Below, piece by piece: positions 1-8,103 of a stretch of 40,994 nt of DNA. Source of the DNA: Anaerolineaceae bacterium UBA2274 (GTDB taxonomy: Bacteria > Chloroflexota > Anaerolineae > Anaerolineales > Anaerolineaceae); the NCBI GenBank assembly GCA_002347705.1, contig DDWY01000030.1, forward strand, positions 1 to 40,994. The letters are read 5' to 3'. Within the stretch, counting starts at the first letter, position 1; every line of letters begins with the position of its first letter. The translations under genes and the position numbers were made by a program. The notes under the pieces were generated by a model. The model saw only the letters and a program-made list of their open reading frames with translations, was not told the DNA's origin and did no database searches.

Positions 1-914
1 AGAACCTCCGGGTTTTCCACGTCTGCCAGCGTTTCTCCAATTTGAATATCCTTTAAACCCCCAATGGTAACGATCTCCCCAGCTTCAGCAGTCTCTATCG
101 CAACCTTGGATATCCCCTGGTAAGCAAACAGATATTTTGCCTGGATCCGCTCGGATGTGCCATCAAGCTTGAGCCGCATCACCTGCCCACCCGCTTTCAC
201 ACTTCCCGCGTGGATCCTGCCAGTCGCAGTAACCCCACTGTACTCATCATATCCAAGATTGGTGACCAGCATCTGAAAAGGCGCATCAACGTCTGCCAGT
301 GGTCCGGGAATTTTCTGCAAAATACTTTCAAATAATGGCGCGAGGTTCTCTTCAAGTTTCTCTGAGTTACCTGCCTTGCCGGCAAGACCATCTGCGTAGA
401 TAATCGGGAATTCAAGCAAGTCGCTGCTGGCTCCAAGTTCGACAAACAAATCAAATGTCGCGTTTAGAGCCTGGTCAGCATCGGCATCCCGCCGGTCAAG
501 CTTGTTGATCACCACGATAGTGGGTAGATTTTTGGCGATTGCCTGCTTAAGCACAAACCTGGTTTGCGGTTTGGGCCCTTCCACAGCATCCACCAACAGC
601 AGAACGCCATCAACCATATTCATGATCCGTTCTACTTCTCCGCCAAAATCAGCATGTCCGGGGGTGTCGACAATATTGATTTTGATCAAATCGCCGGTTT
701 CAGGCTCCGGCAATGTGATGGCAGTGTTTTTCGCAAGAATGGTAATTCCACGTTCTCTTTCCAGATCATTGGAATCCATGATGCGTTCCTGAACCTTCTG
801 GTTCTCCCGGAAAACCTTTGCCTGTTTCAACATGGAATCGATCAGGGTCGTCTTACCATGATCCACATGCGCGATTATTGCCACATTTCTGATGTTCTTA
901 CGTTCAGCCAGCAT
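1..914 (-). CDS. typA: TypA/BipA ribosome-associated GTPase, N-terminal part (cut by window edge)
   Basis: Translational GTPase of the TypA/BipA family, which binds the 70S ribosome and acts in ribosome assembly and stress adaptation. About 304 residues are visible and the frame stays open to base 1, so the C-terminal half is missing. The GTPase motifs appear in order: P-loop AHVDHGKTT near residue 15, the switch I segment ERGITI followed by LAKNTA (characteristic of TypA rather than EF-G or LepA), DTPGH (G3) and NKLDR (G4). The start of domain II follows. The ATG at 914 is preceded by GGAGAAG about 7 bases upstream, which supports this start. It is the last visible gene on the minus strand, separated from the phosphorylase gene by a terminator, and may have its own promoter or depend on read-through. 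Confidence 0.95.
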   Translation of the reverse strand, partial: MLAERKNIRNVAIIAHVDHGKTTLIDSMLKQAKVFRENQKVQERIMDSNDLERERGITILAKNTAITLPEPETGDLIKINIVDTPGHADFGGEVERIMNMVDGVLLLVDAVEGPKPQTRFVLKQAIAKNLPTIVVINKLDRRDADADQALNATFDLFVELGASSDLLEFPIIYADGLAGKAGNSEKLEENLAPLFESILQKIPGPLADVDAPFQMLVTNLGYDEYSGVTATGRIHAGSVKAGGQVMRLKLDGTSERIQAKYLFAYQGISKVAIETAEAGEIVTIGGLKDIQIGETLADVENPEV

Positions 915-935
915 TAATTCTTCTCCAATTTCCAA

Positions 936-959
936 TAAAAAACCCGGCGAACCGGGTTT
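936..959 (-). terminator. Rho-independent terminator after pdp
   Basis: Read on the minus strand, AAACCCGGTTCGCCGGGTTT forms an 8-bp stem with a short loop followed by a run of T. It lies just past the stop codon of the nucleoside phosphorylase and before typA, so it probably ends the rpmH-to-pdp operon. Confidence 0.85.
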
Positions 960-962
960 CTG

Positions 963-2276
963 CTATTCATTCAGACCAATAACGTCCCAAAAATATGGGG
1001 GTGGTTCCACCGGTTCGTCTATAATCTCAACCGCACTTCTTAATTTTTCCAAAACCTGGTTAAGCTTCTCTTCGTCGTTGGCGTGAACCTCAAAAAGAGG
1101 CTCTTTTTCGGCGACTAATTCACCGATTTTCACTTTGACCAGGATTCCAACACCAAAGTCGATTTTGTCATCTTTTTTCGAACGACCAGCGCCCAATGTC
1201 ACAGAGCTTTCCCCGACTTCCTTTGCGTCCACAGTTTTTACCCAACCACTTCTCTCCGCTGTAATGGTTCTGTGAAATCTGGCTTTCGGCAATCGCTCGA
1301 GATCCTGGATATAGGAGACATCTCCGCCCTGGGCGGCAAACAGCTCCTCCAGTTTTTTCATCGCGCTTCCATCAGCTATGGTCGCTTCAGCCATGGCTAA
1401 GGCTTCCTGCATGGTTTCAGTCTTCTTGCCAAGTATCAGCATGTAGGCAGCCAGGTGCATGCAATGGTAGCGGTAGTCCTCAGGCGCATTTCCCCTCAGC
1501 AGCTCAACCGCTTCTTTGAGTTCCAGCGCGTTTCCAACGGCTTCTCCCAAGGGCTGATCCATTGGCGAAAGCACCGCAATCACACGCCTACCGCTCAGAT
1601 TTCCAATCGAAACCATTATATTCGCGAGTTCACGCGCATCTTCAAGCGTCTGCATGAAAGCGCCTTTGCCGACTTTGACGTCCAGAACAATCGCGTCTGC
1701 GCCGCCAGCGATCTTTTTACTCATGACGGAGGAAGCAATTAGTGGAATGGATTGAACCGTACCTGTCACATCGCGCAGGGCATAAAGTTTACCGTCGGCT
1801 GGTGCCAGATCAGCGCTTTGTCCGGTTAGAACTATTCCAGTCCGCTTTAATTGGCTGATGAATTGTTCTGTGGTGAGATTGCTCCTAAATCCAGGTACGG
1901 ACTCGAGTTTGTCGATAGTTCCACCGCTGAAACCCAGACCTCTGCCCGACATCTTGCCGACAGGCAGACCACAGGCCGCCACCATTGGGGCGACACTCAA
2001 GGTGGTTTTATCTCCAACTCCCCCAGTGGAATGCTTATCTACTACCAATTCACCTATCTCACTGAGATCCAGAACCTCACCGGAATGCGCCATTGCCATC
2101 GTCAGGTCAGTGATTTCCTGGTCGGTCATCCCGTTAAGCAAAACCGCCATAGCCCAGGCTGACATCTGATAATCAGGGACTTCATCATGGGCATAGCCAT
2201 CAACAAGAAAGTCTATCTCAGACTTTGTCAGAGCTAACTTATCCCTTTTTTTTACAATCAGATCCAAAGCGCGCAT
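963..2276 (-). CDS. pdp: Pyrimidine-nucleoside phosphorylase
   Basis: Phosphorolysis of uridine/thymidine to base plus (deoxy)ribose-1-phosphate in nucleoside salvage. The protein is 437 residues from the chosen ATG, the usual length for this family. Visible signatures are the phosphate-binding KHSTGGVGDKTT, the family motif SGRGLGFSGGTIDKLESV, and the C-terminal domain with the alternating beta-strand pattern of this family (FGVGILVKVKIGELV). I chose the ATG at 2276, giving MRALDLIVKKRDK, because family members begin at this point and it follows the jag stop by 11 bases; a longer frame exists but would run into jag. Whether it prefers uridine/thymidine (Pdp) or thymidine only (DeoA) cannot be decided by eye. 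It is the last gene of the rpmH operon. Confidence 0.92.
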   Translation of the reverse strand: MRALDLIVKKRDKLALTKSEIDFLVDGYAHDEVPDYQMSAWAMAVLLNGMTDQEITDLTMAMAHSGEVLDLSEIGELVVDKHSTGGVGDKTTLSVAPMVAACGLPVGKMSGRGLGFSGGTIDKLESVPGFRSNLTTEQFISQLKRTGIVLTGQSADLAPADGKLYALRDVTGTVQSIPLIASSVMSKKIAGGADAIVLDVKVGKGAFMQTLEDARELANIMVSIGNLSGRRVIAVLSPMDQPLGEAVGNALELKEAVELLRGNAPEDYRYHCMHLAAYMLILGKKTETMQEALAMAEATIADGSAMKKLEELFAAQGGDVSYIQDLERLPKARFHRTITAERSGWVKTVDAKEVGESSVTLGAGRSKKDDKIDFGVGILVKVKIGELVAEKEPLFEVHANDEEKLNQVLEKLRSAVEIIDEPVEPPPYFWDVIGLNE

Positions 2277-2287
2277 TTCACAATCTC

Positions 2288-3082
2288 TTATTCGGCTGGA
2301 TAGATACAAATCTTGCGATTTGGTTCCTCGCCAATTGATTCAGTATAAACCAGGTCATACTTCCGCAATTCCATATGCACAATCCTGCGCTCATTTGGCG
2401 GCATTGGCTCAAGACACTGCCTGCGACCAGTGGATACGACCTGGTCAGCCATCCTTCTGGCAAGTTTTTGCAGCTCAATTTCTCTGCGGTGGCGGAAGTT
2501 TTGGATATCCAACTGCAGTGGAATCCATTGGTTGACTTTTTTATTTACCATCAGGCTGATAATGTATTGCAAAGCGTTCAGGGTTTCAGCCCGACGTCCA
2601 ATCAGAAAGCTCAAATCCGAACCTTCAATGTTGACGTAAATGATTTCCCGGTCTTCTTCTTGTTGGTAAACTTTCTCAACATTGACTCCAGCTTGCACAT
2701 CCATTTTTTCCAGCAGTTCCGACACGGTGTCTTTGACCACTATCTCGATCTCTGTCTTTTCGAGGTCAACTTGATCGATGATGTTTGAGTTCATTTCTGC
2801 CTCAAGCATTTCTTCAAAATTGAGATCATCGTCTTCTTCAAACGAAGTAATCTCGTCTTCTGTTTCATCATCAGCGTCCTGGTCTGACGAGTCGCTGCTG
2901 CCGAGTACGGTCAGCTTGATGTGGGCTTGCTTGGAGGCAAATCGGAATAAATTCCGTTTTCCTTCATCCAAAACTTCAACTTCCACATCCTCTTTTTGAA
3001 CGCCTAATTGCTCCAGCCCCTTTTCGATAGCTTCTTCGACTGTTGGGGCAATAACCTCAAGGGTGGTTTGGTTCTTAGTCAT
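2288..3082 (-). CDS. khpB: Jag/KhpB RNA-binding protein (Jag_N, KH, R3H)
   Basis: Cytoplasmic RNA-binding protein, known as Jag, SpoIIIJ-associated protein or KhpB, that in Firmicutes pairs with KhpA and affects cell division and elongation. The 264-residue product shows a Jag_N domain at about residues 5-55, a strongly acidic Asp/Glu/Ser linker (about 65-105), a KH-like domain with IGRRAETLNALQYII, and a C-terminal R3H domain with PPNERRIVHMEL, which contains the Arg and His that define R3H. The gene directly follows yidC, the standard arrangement. The ATG at 3082 is preferred; a GTG nine bases upstream in the same frame is possible. The acidic linker is unusually long. No khpA is present in the window. 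Confidence 0.93.
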   Translation of the reverse strand: MTKNQTTLEVIAPTVEEAIEKGLEQLGVQKEDVEVEVLDEGKRNLFRFASKQAHIKLTVLGSSDSSDQDADDETEDEITSFEEDDDLNFEEMLEAEMNSNIIDQVDLEKTEIEIVVKDTVSELLEKMDVQAGVNVEKVYQQEEDREIIYVNIEGSDLSFLIGRRAETLNALQYIISLMVNKKVNQWIPLQLDIQNFRHRREIELQKLARRMADQVVSTGRRQCLEPMPPNERRIVHMELRKYDLVYTESIGEEPNRKICIYPAE

Positions 3083-3108
3083 CAGACACACTCAACTTTC
3101 AAACTTGC

Positions 3109-4005
3109 TTACTTTTTTAACTTCGGACGCTGGCGCTTCGCGGCTGCCCTTGCTGAAGGTTTTATCACCTTTTCAACGATTTCAGGTTCATCTTCTTCTT
3201 CATCATCTGGAAGATCAGGAATGACTATGCTCGGTTTACTCACTTTTGGCTTGGATTTTATCCATGGGAAGATTCTTGACCAATCAGTTTTTCCCATTGC
3301 TGCATACTGTGCAACGGTAGTAAGGTTACTGACCACAAAGTATAGAGCCAGACCTGCAGAGAATTGGTAAGCCATGACTCCCATCAGGATCGGCATGGTC
3401 ATAGTCATGCTGTTTGTCATGGCAGCAGCCTGATCGTTGCCGCCCTCACTTGGGGGCTGCATCACTCTGGTCTGCACGACTGTAGACAAAACAACCAGGA
3501 TCGTAAGCACAGGAATACCAATCCCAGCTACCATCAAGCGTTCAGGTTGACCCAGATCCATCCACAAGAAGCGATTCTGGATCGGCAAAATCTTGGTGGA
3601 ATCCAGGAACGGGTAAACCATTCGTTCCAACTTGACCAACTCAAGAGGCGTGCTTGCCATAGCGCGCATAATGCTCTGATAAAGCCCAAAAATGACCGGT
3701 AATTGGATAAGCATTGGCAGACAAGAACCAAAGGGGCTGACCCCCAGCTCCTTGTAAAGCTTCATCTGCTCTTCTGCCAATTTTTCTTTATTATCCTTAT
3801 ACTTCTCCTGCATCTTGAGATAGCGCGGGCTTTTCTGCATATCCTGCATGGCTTGCGAGGATTTCATCTGCCTGGCAGTCAAAGGGTAGGTGATCAGCTT
3901 GATCAGAATGGTAAAAAGAATAATCGCGACGCCAAAATTCTTGACCAGCATCGTGATCATCAATAAGACGTTTGTAAAGGGTTGAACAATCAGGGTATCC
4001 CACAT
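3109..4005 (-). CDS. yidC: YidC/Oxa1/Alb3 family membrane protein insertase
   Basis: Inserts membrane proteins into the cytoplasmic membrane, alone or with SecYEG. The 298-residue protein has no large periplasmic P1 domain, so it is of the short Gram-positive type. It begins almost directly with a membrane segment (VKNFGVAIILFTILIKLITYP), followed by the basic coiled-coil cytoplasmic hairpin around residues 45-85, then LGVSPFGSCLPMLIQLPVIFGLY typical of the family, and three further hydrophobic segments. The hydrophilic conserved Arg in the first core helix is not evident; instead there is a Lys in TILIKLITYP. The C-terminal tail is acidic and then strongly basic, consistent with ribosome contact. 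AGAGAGG lies 7 bases before the ATG. It sits between the propeller lipoprotein and jag. Confidence 0.95.
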   Translation of the reverse strand: MWDTLIVQPFTNVLLMITMLVKNFGVAIILFTILIKLITYPLTARQMKSSQAMQDMQKSPRYLKMQEKYKDNKEKLAEEQMKLYKELGVSPFGSCLPMLIQLPVIFGLYQSIMRAMASTPLELVKLERMVYPFLDSTKILPIQNRFLWMDLGQPERLMVAGIGIPVLTILVVLSTVVQTRVMQPPSEGGNDQAAAMTNSMTMTMPILMGVMAYQFSAGLALYFVVSNLTTVAQYAAMGKTDWSRIFPWIKSKPKVSKPSIVIPDLPDDEEEDEPEIVEKVIKPSARAAAKRQRPKLKK

Positions 4006-4016
4006 AGTCGACCTCT

Positions 4017-5093
4017 CTATTTCTCGGGTTTGAAGGTCCAGACAGGCTGACCTTGGAAATCAAATGCGTAGACCAGATTATCCCCCTTGATGGCACCAAC
4101 AAGAACCAGTGAATCGGTCACAACGGGTGTGTTGTACACATTCCCACTGACAATGCGAGACCAGATGGCTTGTTGGTTCAGATCATAAAGTGTTACCGTT
4201 CCGTCTTCCAGTGCGACAACAAAGCCCTTGTCTTCAATCAGGGCAAGCCCTGCCAGCATAGTTCCACCAGCATTCATTCGCCAGTTTTCCAAACCAGTTT
4301 CAGGAGAAAGAGAGATGATTTTGCCAGTTTTGTCATTGAAAATAAGCTGACCCTCCACCATAATCGGTTCCGCCCAAACACTTCCCAGGTTTCCATTGTC
4401 GTCATAACGCCAGACGATTTCACCACTCTGCCGACTAATTCTCACGAATTCGTTCGCAAGAGAGCCAACAAAAATTGAATCCGTCGTCGGGTCGTAGAAG
4501 GGAGCTGCAATTACAGCTCCACCTAAATCTATCTCTCGGATTGTCGTGCCGTCTTTTTTATTGAGGAAAATGACTTTATGATCCTGCGAACTGACGATCA
4601 CCATCTCATCGACGATCAGTGGTTCAGAGATATAAGCAAAATCGCCTTGATGCGTCCAGATCAGGTTGTTGTTCACATCGATTGCGTAAATATTGCGATC
4701 CGCATTAGGAACAATGATAAGATCACCACCTTTTGCTGCTTTTCCCTGGTACCAGCCCTTGGCATCTGTAAAGGTCCAGTTGACTGTGGGTGTTCCAGAC
4801 ACGTTGATCTTGAGGAAATCATTCGCAAAATCCCCAACATAGATGGACTCACCATCAATCAACGCAGGAGCATAGAAAACTTGCTTGACGTTGGATTTCT
4901 CGGGAAAATGCCAAGCTGCAATCCCATTTGTGGGATCGATTTTGTAGACGTAATTCAGGTAAGATAGAAATATTTGGTTCTCCCCAGCGCTGATGCCCGG
5001 AGTGCTTTCAGCCCGGGGGCCCATTGCACAACTAGCGAGAAGTAATCCCGCCAGAAGGACCATCAACAGAGAACGTAGGTATTTTTTGTTCAT
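4017..5093 (-). CDS. BamB-like PQQ-type beta-propeller lipoprotein in the yidC operon
   Basis: Predicted lipoprotein: the first 22 residues hold two Lys, a hydrophobic stretch and a lipobox LLASC with lipidated Cys22. The rest is built from about eight repeats, each ending in a strand with Trp or a similar residue (AAWHF, NWTFTD, LIWTHQ, IVWRYDD, ENWRM, AIWSRI, PVWTFK), matching the PQQ-like/BamB beta-propeller pattern. The ATG at 5093 is chosen because AGGAG lies just upstream and the lipobox falls at the right distance; the gene then starts just inside the operon after yidD. No catalytic residues are evident. Its position between yidD and yidC suggests a role in assembling exported or membrane proteins, but that is inference; BamB itself works at an outer membrane that Chloroflexota are thought to lack. 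Confidence 0.88.
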   Translation of the reverse strand: MNKKYLRSLLMVLLAGLLLASCAMGPRAESTPGISAGENQIFLSYLNYVYKIDPTNGIAAWHFPEKSNVKQVFYAPALIDGESIYVGDFANDFLKINVSGTPTVNWTFTDAKGWYQGKAAKGGDLIIVPNADRNIYAIDVNNNLIWTHQGDFAYISEPLIVDEMVIVSSQDHKVIFLNKKDGTTIREIDLGGAVIAAPFYDPTTDSIFVGSLANEFVRISRQSGEIVWRYDDNGNLGSVWAEPIMVEGQLIFNDKTGKIISLSPETGLENWRMNAGGTMLAGLALIEDKGFVVALEDGTVTLYDLNQQAIWSRIVSGNVYNTPVVTDSLVLVGAIKGDNLVYAFDFQGQPVWTFKPEK

Positions 5094-5100
5094 AAATCTC

Positions 5101-5400
5101 CTAAGGTACTGGATCAAAACCGCCTGGATTGAATGGATTGCAGCGTACTATGCGTTTCACACCAATCCATCCACCTTTCAATAAACCATACTTATAAACC
5201 GCTTGGTAAGTATAGTGCGAACAAGTCGGATAAAAACGGCAAGTATTCGGCGGCAAAGTTTTTGACACTGTTTTTTGATAAGCCTTTATCACTAACAAGA
5301 TCAGCAGTCGCGGCAGATTGCTTAGCCTTTTTGGCAAGACCGATAATTCCGGATCACAGGTCTGGCAGTCAGCCTCATGGGATGGATCATGCTCATTCAT
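5101..5400 (-). CDS. yidD: YidD membrane protein insertion efficiency factor
   Basis: Small membrane-associated protein that assists YidC-dependent insertion. The 99-residue product contains the full family signature: CRFYPTCSHYTYQAVYKYG, then GGWIGVKRIVRCNPF and the terminal NPGGFDPVP. An amphipathic/hydrophobic helix (LPRLLILLVIKAYQK) precedes the Cys-rich core. The ATG at 5400 overlaps the end of rnpA in an ATGAATGA octet, which suggests translational coupling. A longer in-frame start further upstream exists but would lie deep inside rnpA. About 30 residues of polar sequence with two extra Cys (CQTC) precede the usual start of the family, so this YidD is somewhat longer than normal. Confidence 0.93.
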   Translation of the reverse strand: MNEHDPSHEADCQTCDPELSVLPKRLSNLPRLLILLVIKAYQKTVSKTLPPNTCRFYPTCSHYTYQAVYKYGLLKGGWIGVKRIVRCNPFNPGGFDPVP

Positions 5401-5761
5401 TTTTGCTTGTCCGATTACAAACCCGGTTAAACAAATCCTGAACCGCGGTATCAACTTCTCGCGGTTCGGCGTATAGAAGCCTTTTTCTGGCAATCAAAAC
5501 ACAATCCAAGCTCACTTCAAGTCTTTTCAGATTCTCAACTGCTCTGGCGCGCAATCGACGTCTGCACCGGTTGCGCTGAACCGCCCCTCCCACGGATCGG
5601 CTTGCAATAACTGCATACCGAATGATCTGGAAGTCATTAGGGTTCGTCACAAGAATTGCCAGCGAATTCGCTACAGATTCTCCCTCTTGTTTGACCTTTT
5701 GGATTGCCCTTGGGTCCTTGAGGTGCGTGACCGAAAGCCCGGCGATTGACCTGACTTCCAT
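5393..5761 (-). CDS. rnpA: Ribonuclease P protein component
   Basis: Protein subunit of RNase P, which removes the 5' leader of pre-tRNA. The 122-residue protein has the RNR signature QRNRCRRRLRARAVE with the preceding SRSVGGAV segment, matching the conserved left-handed crossover region of RnpA, and is very basic. It starts 11 bases after the rpmH stop and overlaps yidD by 8 bases. The RNA component rnpB is not in the window. Confidence 0.93.
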   Translation of the reverse strand: MEVRSIAGLSVTHLKDPRAIQKVKQEGESVANSLAILVTNPNDFQIIRYAVIASRSVGGAVQRNRCRRRLRARAVENLKRLEVSLDCVLIARKRLLYAEPREVDTAVQDLFNRVCNRTSKNE

Positions 5762-5772
5762 CCCGCTGCAGT

Positions 5773-5946
5773 CTACCAGCGTACGCGTTTGACGTGATTG
5801 TTAGACTTGGTGGCGAGCTGATGGCGCCCACGCAGGCGACGGCGCTTCAATACTGCCTGGCCATCTTTCGTGGACATGCGCGCGCGGAATCCGTGTACGC
5901 GCACACGCCGGCGAATTTTTGGTTGATAGGTTCTCTTTGTAGACAT
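5773..5946 (-). CDS. rpmH: 50S ribosomal protein L34
   Basis: Short, very basic ribosomal protein with the L34 signature KRTYQPKIRRRVRVHGFRAR followed by MSTKDGQAVLKRRRLRGR. The product is 57 residues, longer than the usual 44-47, because of a C-terminal tail ending KSNNHVKRVRW. The ATG at 5946 is supported by AAAGGA about 7 bases upstream; a longer frame upstream would add 16 unrelated residues. It is the first gene of the rnpA-yidD-yidC-jag-pdp operon. Confidence 0.95.
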   Translation of the reverse strand: MSTKRTYQPKIRRRVRVHGFRARMSTKDGQAVLKRRRLRGRHQLATKSNNHVKRVRW

Positions 5947-5993
5947 TGCAATTCCTTTCAGAAATCCGGTCGTGCCGCGATTGCAGACATTCA

Positions 5994-6022
5994 CAGATAT
6001 TTTTATCCATATTTTTTGTCAA
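5994..6022 (-). promoter_or_regulatory. Candidate promoter of the rpmH operon
   Basis: On the minus strand a perfect TTGACA (6022-6017) is followed after 17 bases by TATCTG (5999-5994), a 3/6 match to the -10 consensus. It would give a leader of about 40 bases before rpmH. The same stretch contains TTATCCATA on the plus strand (6003-6011), 8 of 9 matches to the E. coli DnaA box. Confidence 0.45.
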
Positions 6023-6066
6023 TAATGTAACCAAACAATTTTACCGCAAACGGTCCAACCGTCAAG

Positions 6067-6111
6067 GTAACAATCGGGGCGCTGTAACAATCGGGGGTTG
6101 AAACAATCGGG
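6067..6111. repeat. Three tandem AACAATCGGG iterons upstream of rpmH
   Basis: The 10-base word AACAATCGGG occurs at 6069-6078, 6086-6095 and 6102-6111, that is at 17- and 16-base spacing; the first two copies share a longer GTAACAATCGGGG core. They lie between the end of mtaB and the rpmH promoter. The role is unknown; the spacing and position would suit an operator or an iteron-like protein-binding array. Confidence 0.7.
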
Positions 6112-6117
6112 TGTCAC

Positions 6118-7422
6118 CTAATCTTCAGATTTATCCTCGCTTTGGTTCCACAACTGCCCGATGATGATGCTCTCAGAAGTCAGATCATCAAGTCTCACGC
6201 ATCGCACCTGGTTGTGAAGGTTTTCAGGGGAAGGCGTGTGAACTTTCAGAAAATCTTCACTCCAACCCTGCCAAACCCAATTACCTTGCAGTTTCACCTT
6301 GGATTCAAACAAAACTTGAGCATATTGTCCCAATCTTTGCGAAACAGATTCCCGCTCGGTTTTAGCAAGAACCTGACGCACGATACTTGTGCGTTGTTTG
6401 CGAATGGAATGCTGTACTTGCCCATCCATTGTGAAAGCAGCCGTCCCTTCTAAGGCTGAAAAGGGAAACACGTGCCCCCCACTGAATCGGCACTTTTCAA
6501 TAAATTCAAGCGATTGTTCGAATAATTCCTGGGTTTCTCCGGGAAAGCCGCAGATAATGTCAGTTGTGATGGCCAAACCTGGTTTCACGCTTCGTATGAA
6601 TTCGAGCATGTCCCGGAATCTTGCCGTGTTCATCGGTCGGTTCATCTTGCGCAGGAGGTCATCTGAGCCAGACTGCAAAGGGATATGCAAATGCGGACAC
6701 AATCGAGGATCTTTAAAAAGATCGATTAACTCAGGACCAACATCCCAGGGTTCAATCGAGGAAAGGCGAATGCGTTCAATTTTGGTCTGATCAAGCAGCA
6801 TCGTCACCAGATCTGCCAGTGTTTGCCTGGTTGATAGATCTTTACCCCAAGACCCAAGCTGTACGCCCGTCAGGACTATTTCCTTAACCCCCAGGTTTTG
6901 CAGTTTTTGAGCATAAGCAACCACACTGGTTAACTCAGTGCTCACCGAGCGACCTCTTGCGACCTGGGTCAGGCAATACGCGCAGCGATTGTCGCAGCCA
7001 TCCTGTACCTTTACGAATCCGCGTGTTCGGCTCCGTGCCCCGAGGTCAGGTCGGTATTGCCTAAAACCATATCGGTCGGGGGCTGCCTTTTCCAACAAAT
7101 CTGCCAGGATTTGTTCCTTCTCTGGATTACCGTATGTCTGGTCCATCATCTGCGTTTGCTCGGCGGATTTCTCCTGGCTGACGCTCACCCAACAGCCTGT
7201 GCCGATCACGCGGGCATTGGGATAATGAGCTTTGTGATGCCGTAGCATTTTTCGCGAATCAGCAGAAGCTTTGGCAGTCACACAACAGGTATTGATAACA
7301 ATCTCATCCGCGTCTTCAGGGTTGGAGACCACTTCAACGCCAGCTTCTGTCAGTGAGAGCGCAAGCTGCTCGATCTCCGCCTGGTTCAGGCGGCAACCAA
7401 CCATGTTTAGAAATACTTTCAT
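6118..7422 (-). CDS. mtaB: tRNA t6A37 methylthiotransferase MtaB (radical SAM)
   Basis: Converts t6A37 to ms2t6A37 in ANN-decoding tRNAs using two Fe-S clusters. The 434-residue protein shows the N-terminal MTTase (UPF0004) domain with cluster Cys10 (VGCRLNQ), Cys46/47 (NTCCVT) and Cys77 (GTGCW), then the radical SAM CxxxCxxC at Cys143, Cys147 and Cys150 (DGCDNRCAYC), and a short C-terminal TRAM-like domain. The GCRLNQ form of the first motif and the overall length favour MtaB over MiaB or RimO. Its ATG directly abuts the TAG of the upstream lipoprotein gene, so the two are probably cotranscribed and coupled. Confidence 0.88.
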   Translation of the reverse strand: MKVFLNMVGCRLNQAEIEQLALSLTEAGVEVVSNPEDADEIVINTCCVTAKASADSRKMLRHHKAHYPNARVIGTGCWVSVSQEKSAEQTQMMDQTYGNPEKEQILADLLEKAAPDRYGFRQYRPDLGARSRTRGFVKVQDGCDNRCAYCLTQVARGRSVSTELTSVVAYAQKLQNLGVKEIVLTGVQLGSWGKDLSTRQTLADLVTMLLDQTKIERIRLSSIEPWDVGPELIDLFKDPRLCPHLHIPLQSGSDDLLRKMNRPMNTARFRDMLEFIRSVKPGLAITTDIICGFPGETQELFEQSLEFIEKCRFSGGHVFPFSALEGTAAFTMDGQVQHSIRKQRTSIVRQVLAKTERESVSQRLGQYAQVLFESKVKLQGNWVWQGWSEDFLKVHTPSPENLHNQVRCVRLDDLTSESIIIGQLWNQSEDKSED

Positions 7423-8091
7423 CTAAGGCTTGGAAACTATAAAATCATTAAAAACAAAAGAGCCAGCTCCGCCTTGCCCGGTTTCCGCAAAGATCCCAAC
7501 GTCTCCCTTGGTGAGCTCCTCATCCTCCGCTGTCAGGGCGACCTTTCCGTTTACAACCAAACTCAACTGACTTCCTACACAGAATACCTCAAGTAAATTT
7601 ATTCCGTCATTTTGTTTCACATTATGGTTGTAGATCATTTTTCCGTCAGGCAGGGTACTTGGCTCCCCATCGATCACCCTTACCAAACCTGTATATCCGT
7701 CAGGAGTGACAAAAAACCGATAATAATTTTGACTATCCTGGTAGCGGCAGACGATGCCCAGATAGGAATCATTGCTTCCTGTAAGTTTATGCGTTCCAAC
7801 CTGCACCTTGACGTCACTAAACTGCAGACCTGTGGTTGAGATTGATCTTCCACCCTTGTTGTTAATCGAAATTAGATAACCTTCGCTTGAGTAACCTTTT
7901 AGTTCATAGACGTTATTTACAATTTCCCAACCGGTGGTATCGTCACTGAAATCATCCTGAACAAGGACATCGCCGCTGGACTTCCAAGGGAGTTTATCCT
8001 GGCTGATTTGTAAGTTTTGAATCGTGGAACAGCTGTTAAGAACAAGCAGGCTGATTACAAAAAGAAGCAAAAAAGGTGTTTTTTTCACCAC
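7423..8091 (-). CDS. Lipoprotein with a concanavalin/LamG-like (DUF1080-type) domain
   Basis: Predicted 222-residue lipoprotein. A hydrophobic signal ends at a lipobox with Cys21 (LNSC). The remainder looks like a jelly-roll carbohydrate-binding fold: DDFSDDTTGW at the start, YLGIVCRYQDSQNYYRFFV in the middle, LSLVVNGKVALTAED and GDVGIFAETG near the end, a succession typical of LamG or 3-keto-disaccharide hydrolase-like (DUF1080) domains. No catalytic residues can be assigned. The start is GTG; two GTG codons follow one another (8091 and 8088) and a -10 box lies immediately upstream, so the mRNA may be leaderless. The role next to mtaB is unknown. Confidence 0.8.
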   Translation of the reverse strand: MVKKTPFLLLFVISLLVLNSCSTIQNLQISQDKLPWKSSGDVLVQDDFSDDTTGWEIVNNVYELKGYSSEGYLISINNKGGRSISTTGLQFSDVKVQVGTHKLTGSNDSYLGIVCRYQDSQNYYRFFVTPDGYTGLVRVIDGEPSTLPDGKMIYNHNVKQNDGINLLEVFCVGSQLSLVVNGKVALTAEDEELTKGDVGIFAETGQGGAGSFVFNDFIVSKP

Positions 8092-8094
8092 TCA

Positions 8095-8103
8095 ATAATA
8101 CCA
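8095..8103 (-). promoter_or_regulatory. Extended -10 promoter of the lipoprotein-mtaB operon
   Basis: On the minus strand TGGTATTAT (TGN plus TATTAT) ends 3 to 6 bases before the two candidate GTG starts. No good -35 is visible. Transcription would begin at or next to the start codon. Confidence 0.4.

Noticed and set aside
5947..6117. Replication origin upstream of rpmH
   Set aside because: Only one DnaA-like box, no dnaA or dnaN, and no AT-rich unwinding region beyond a short stretch; kept only as a finding about a possible remnant.
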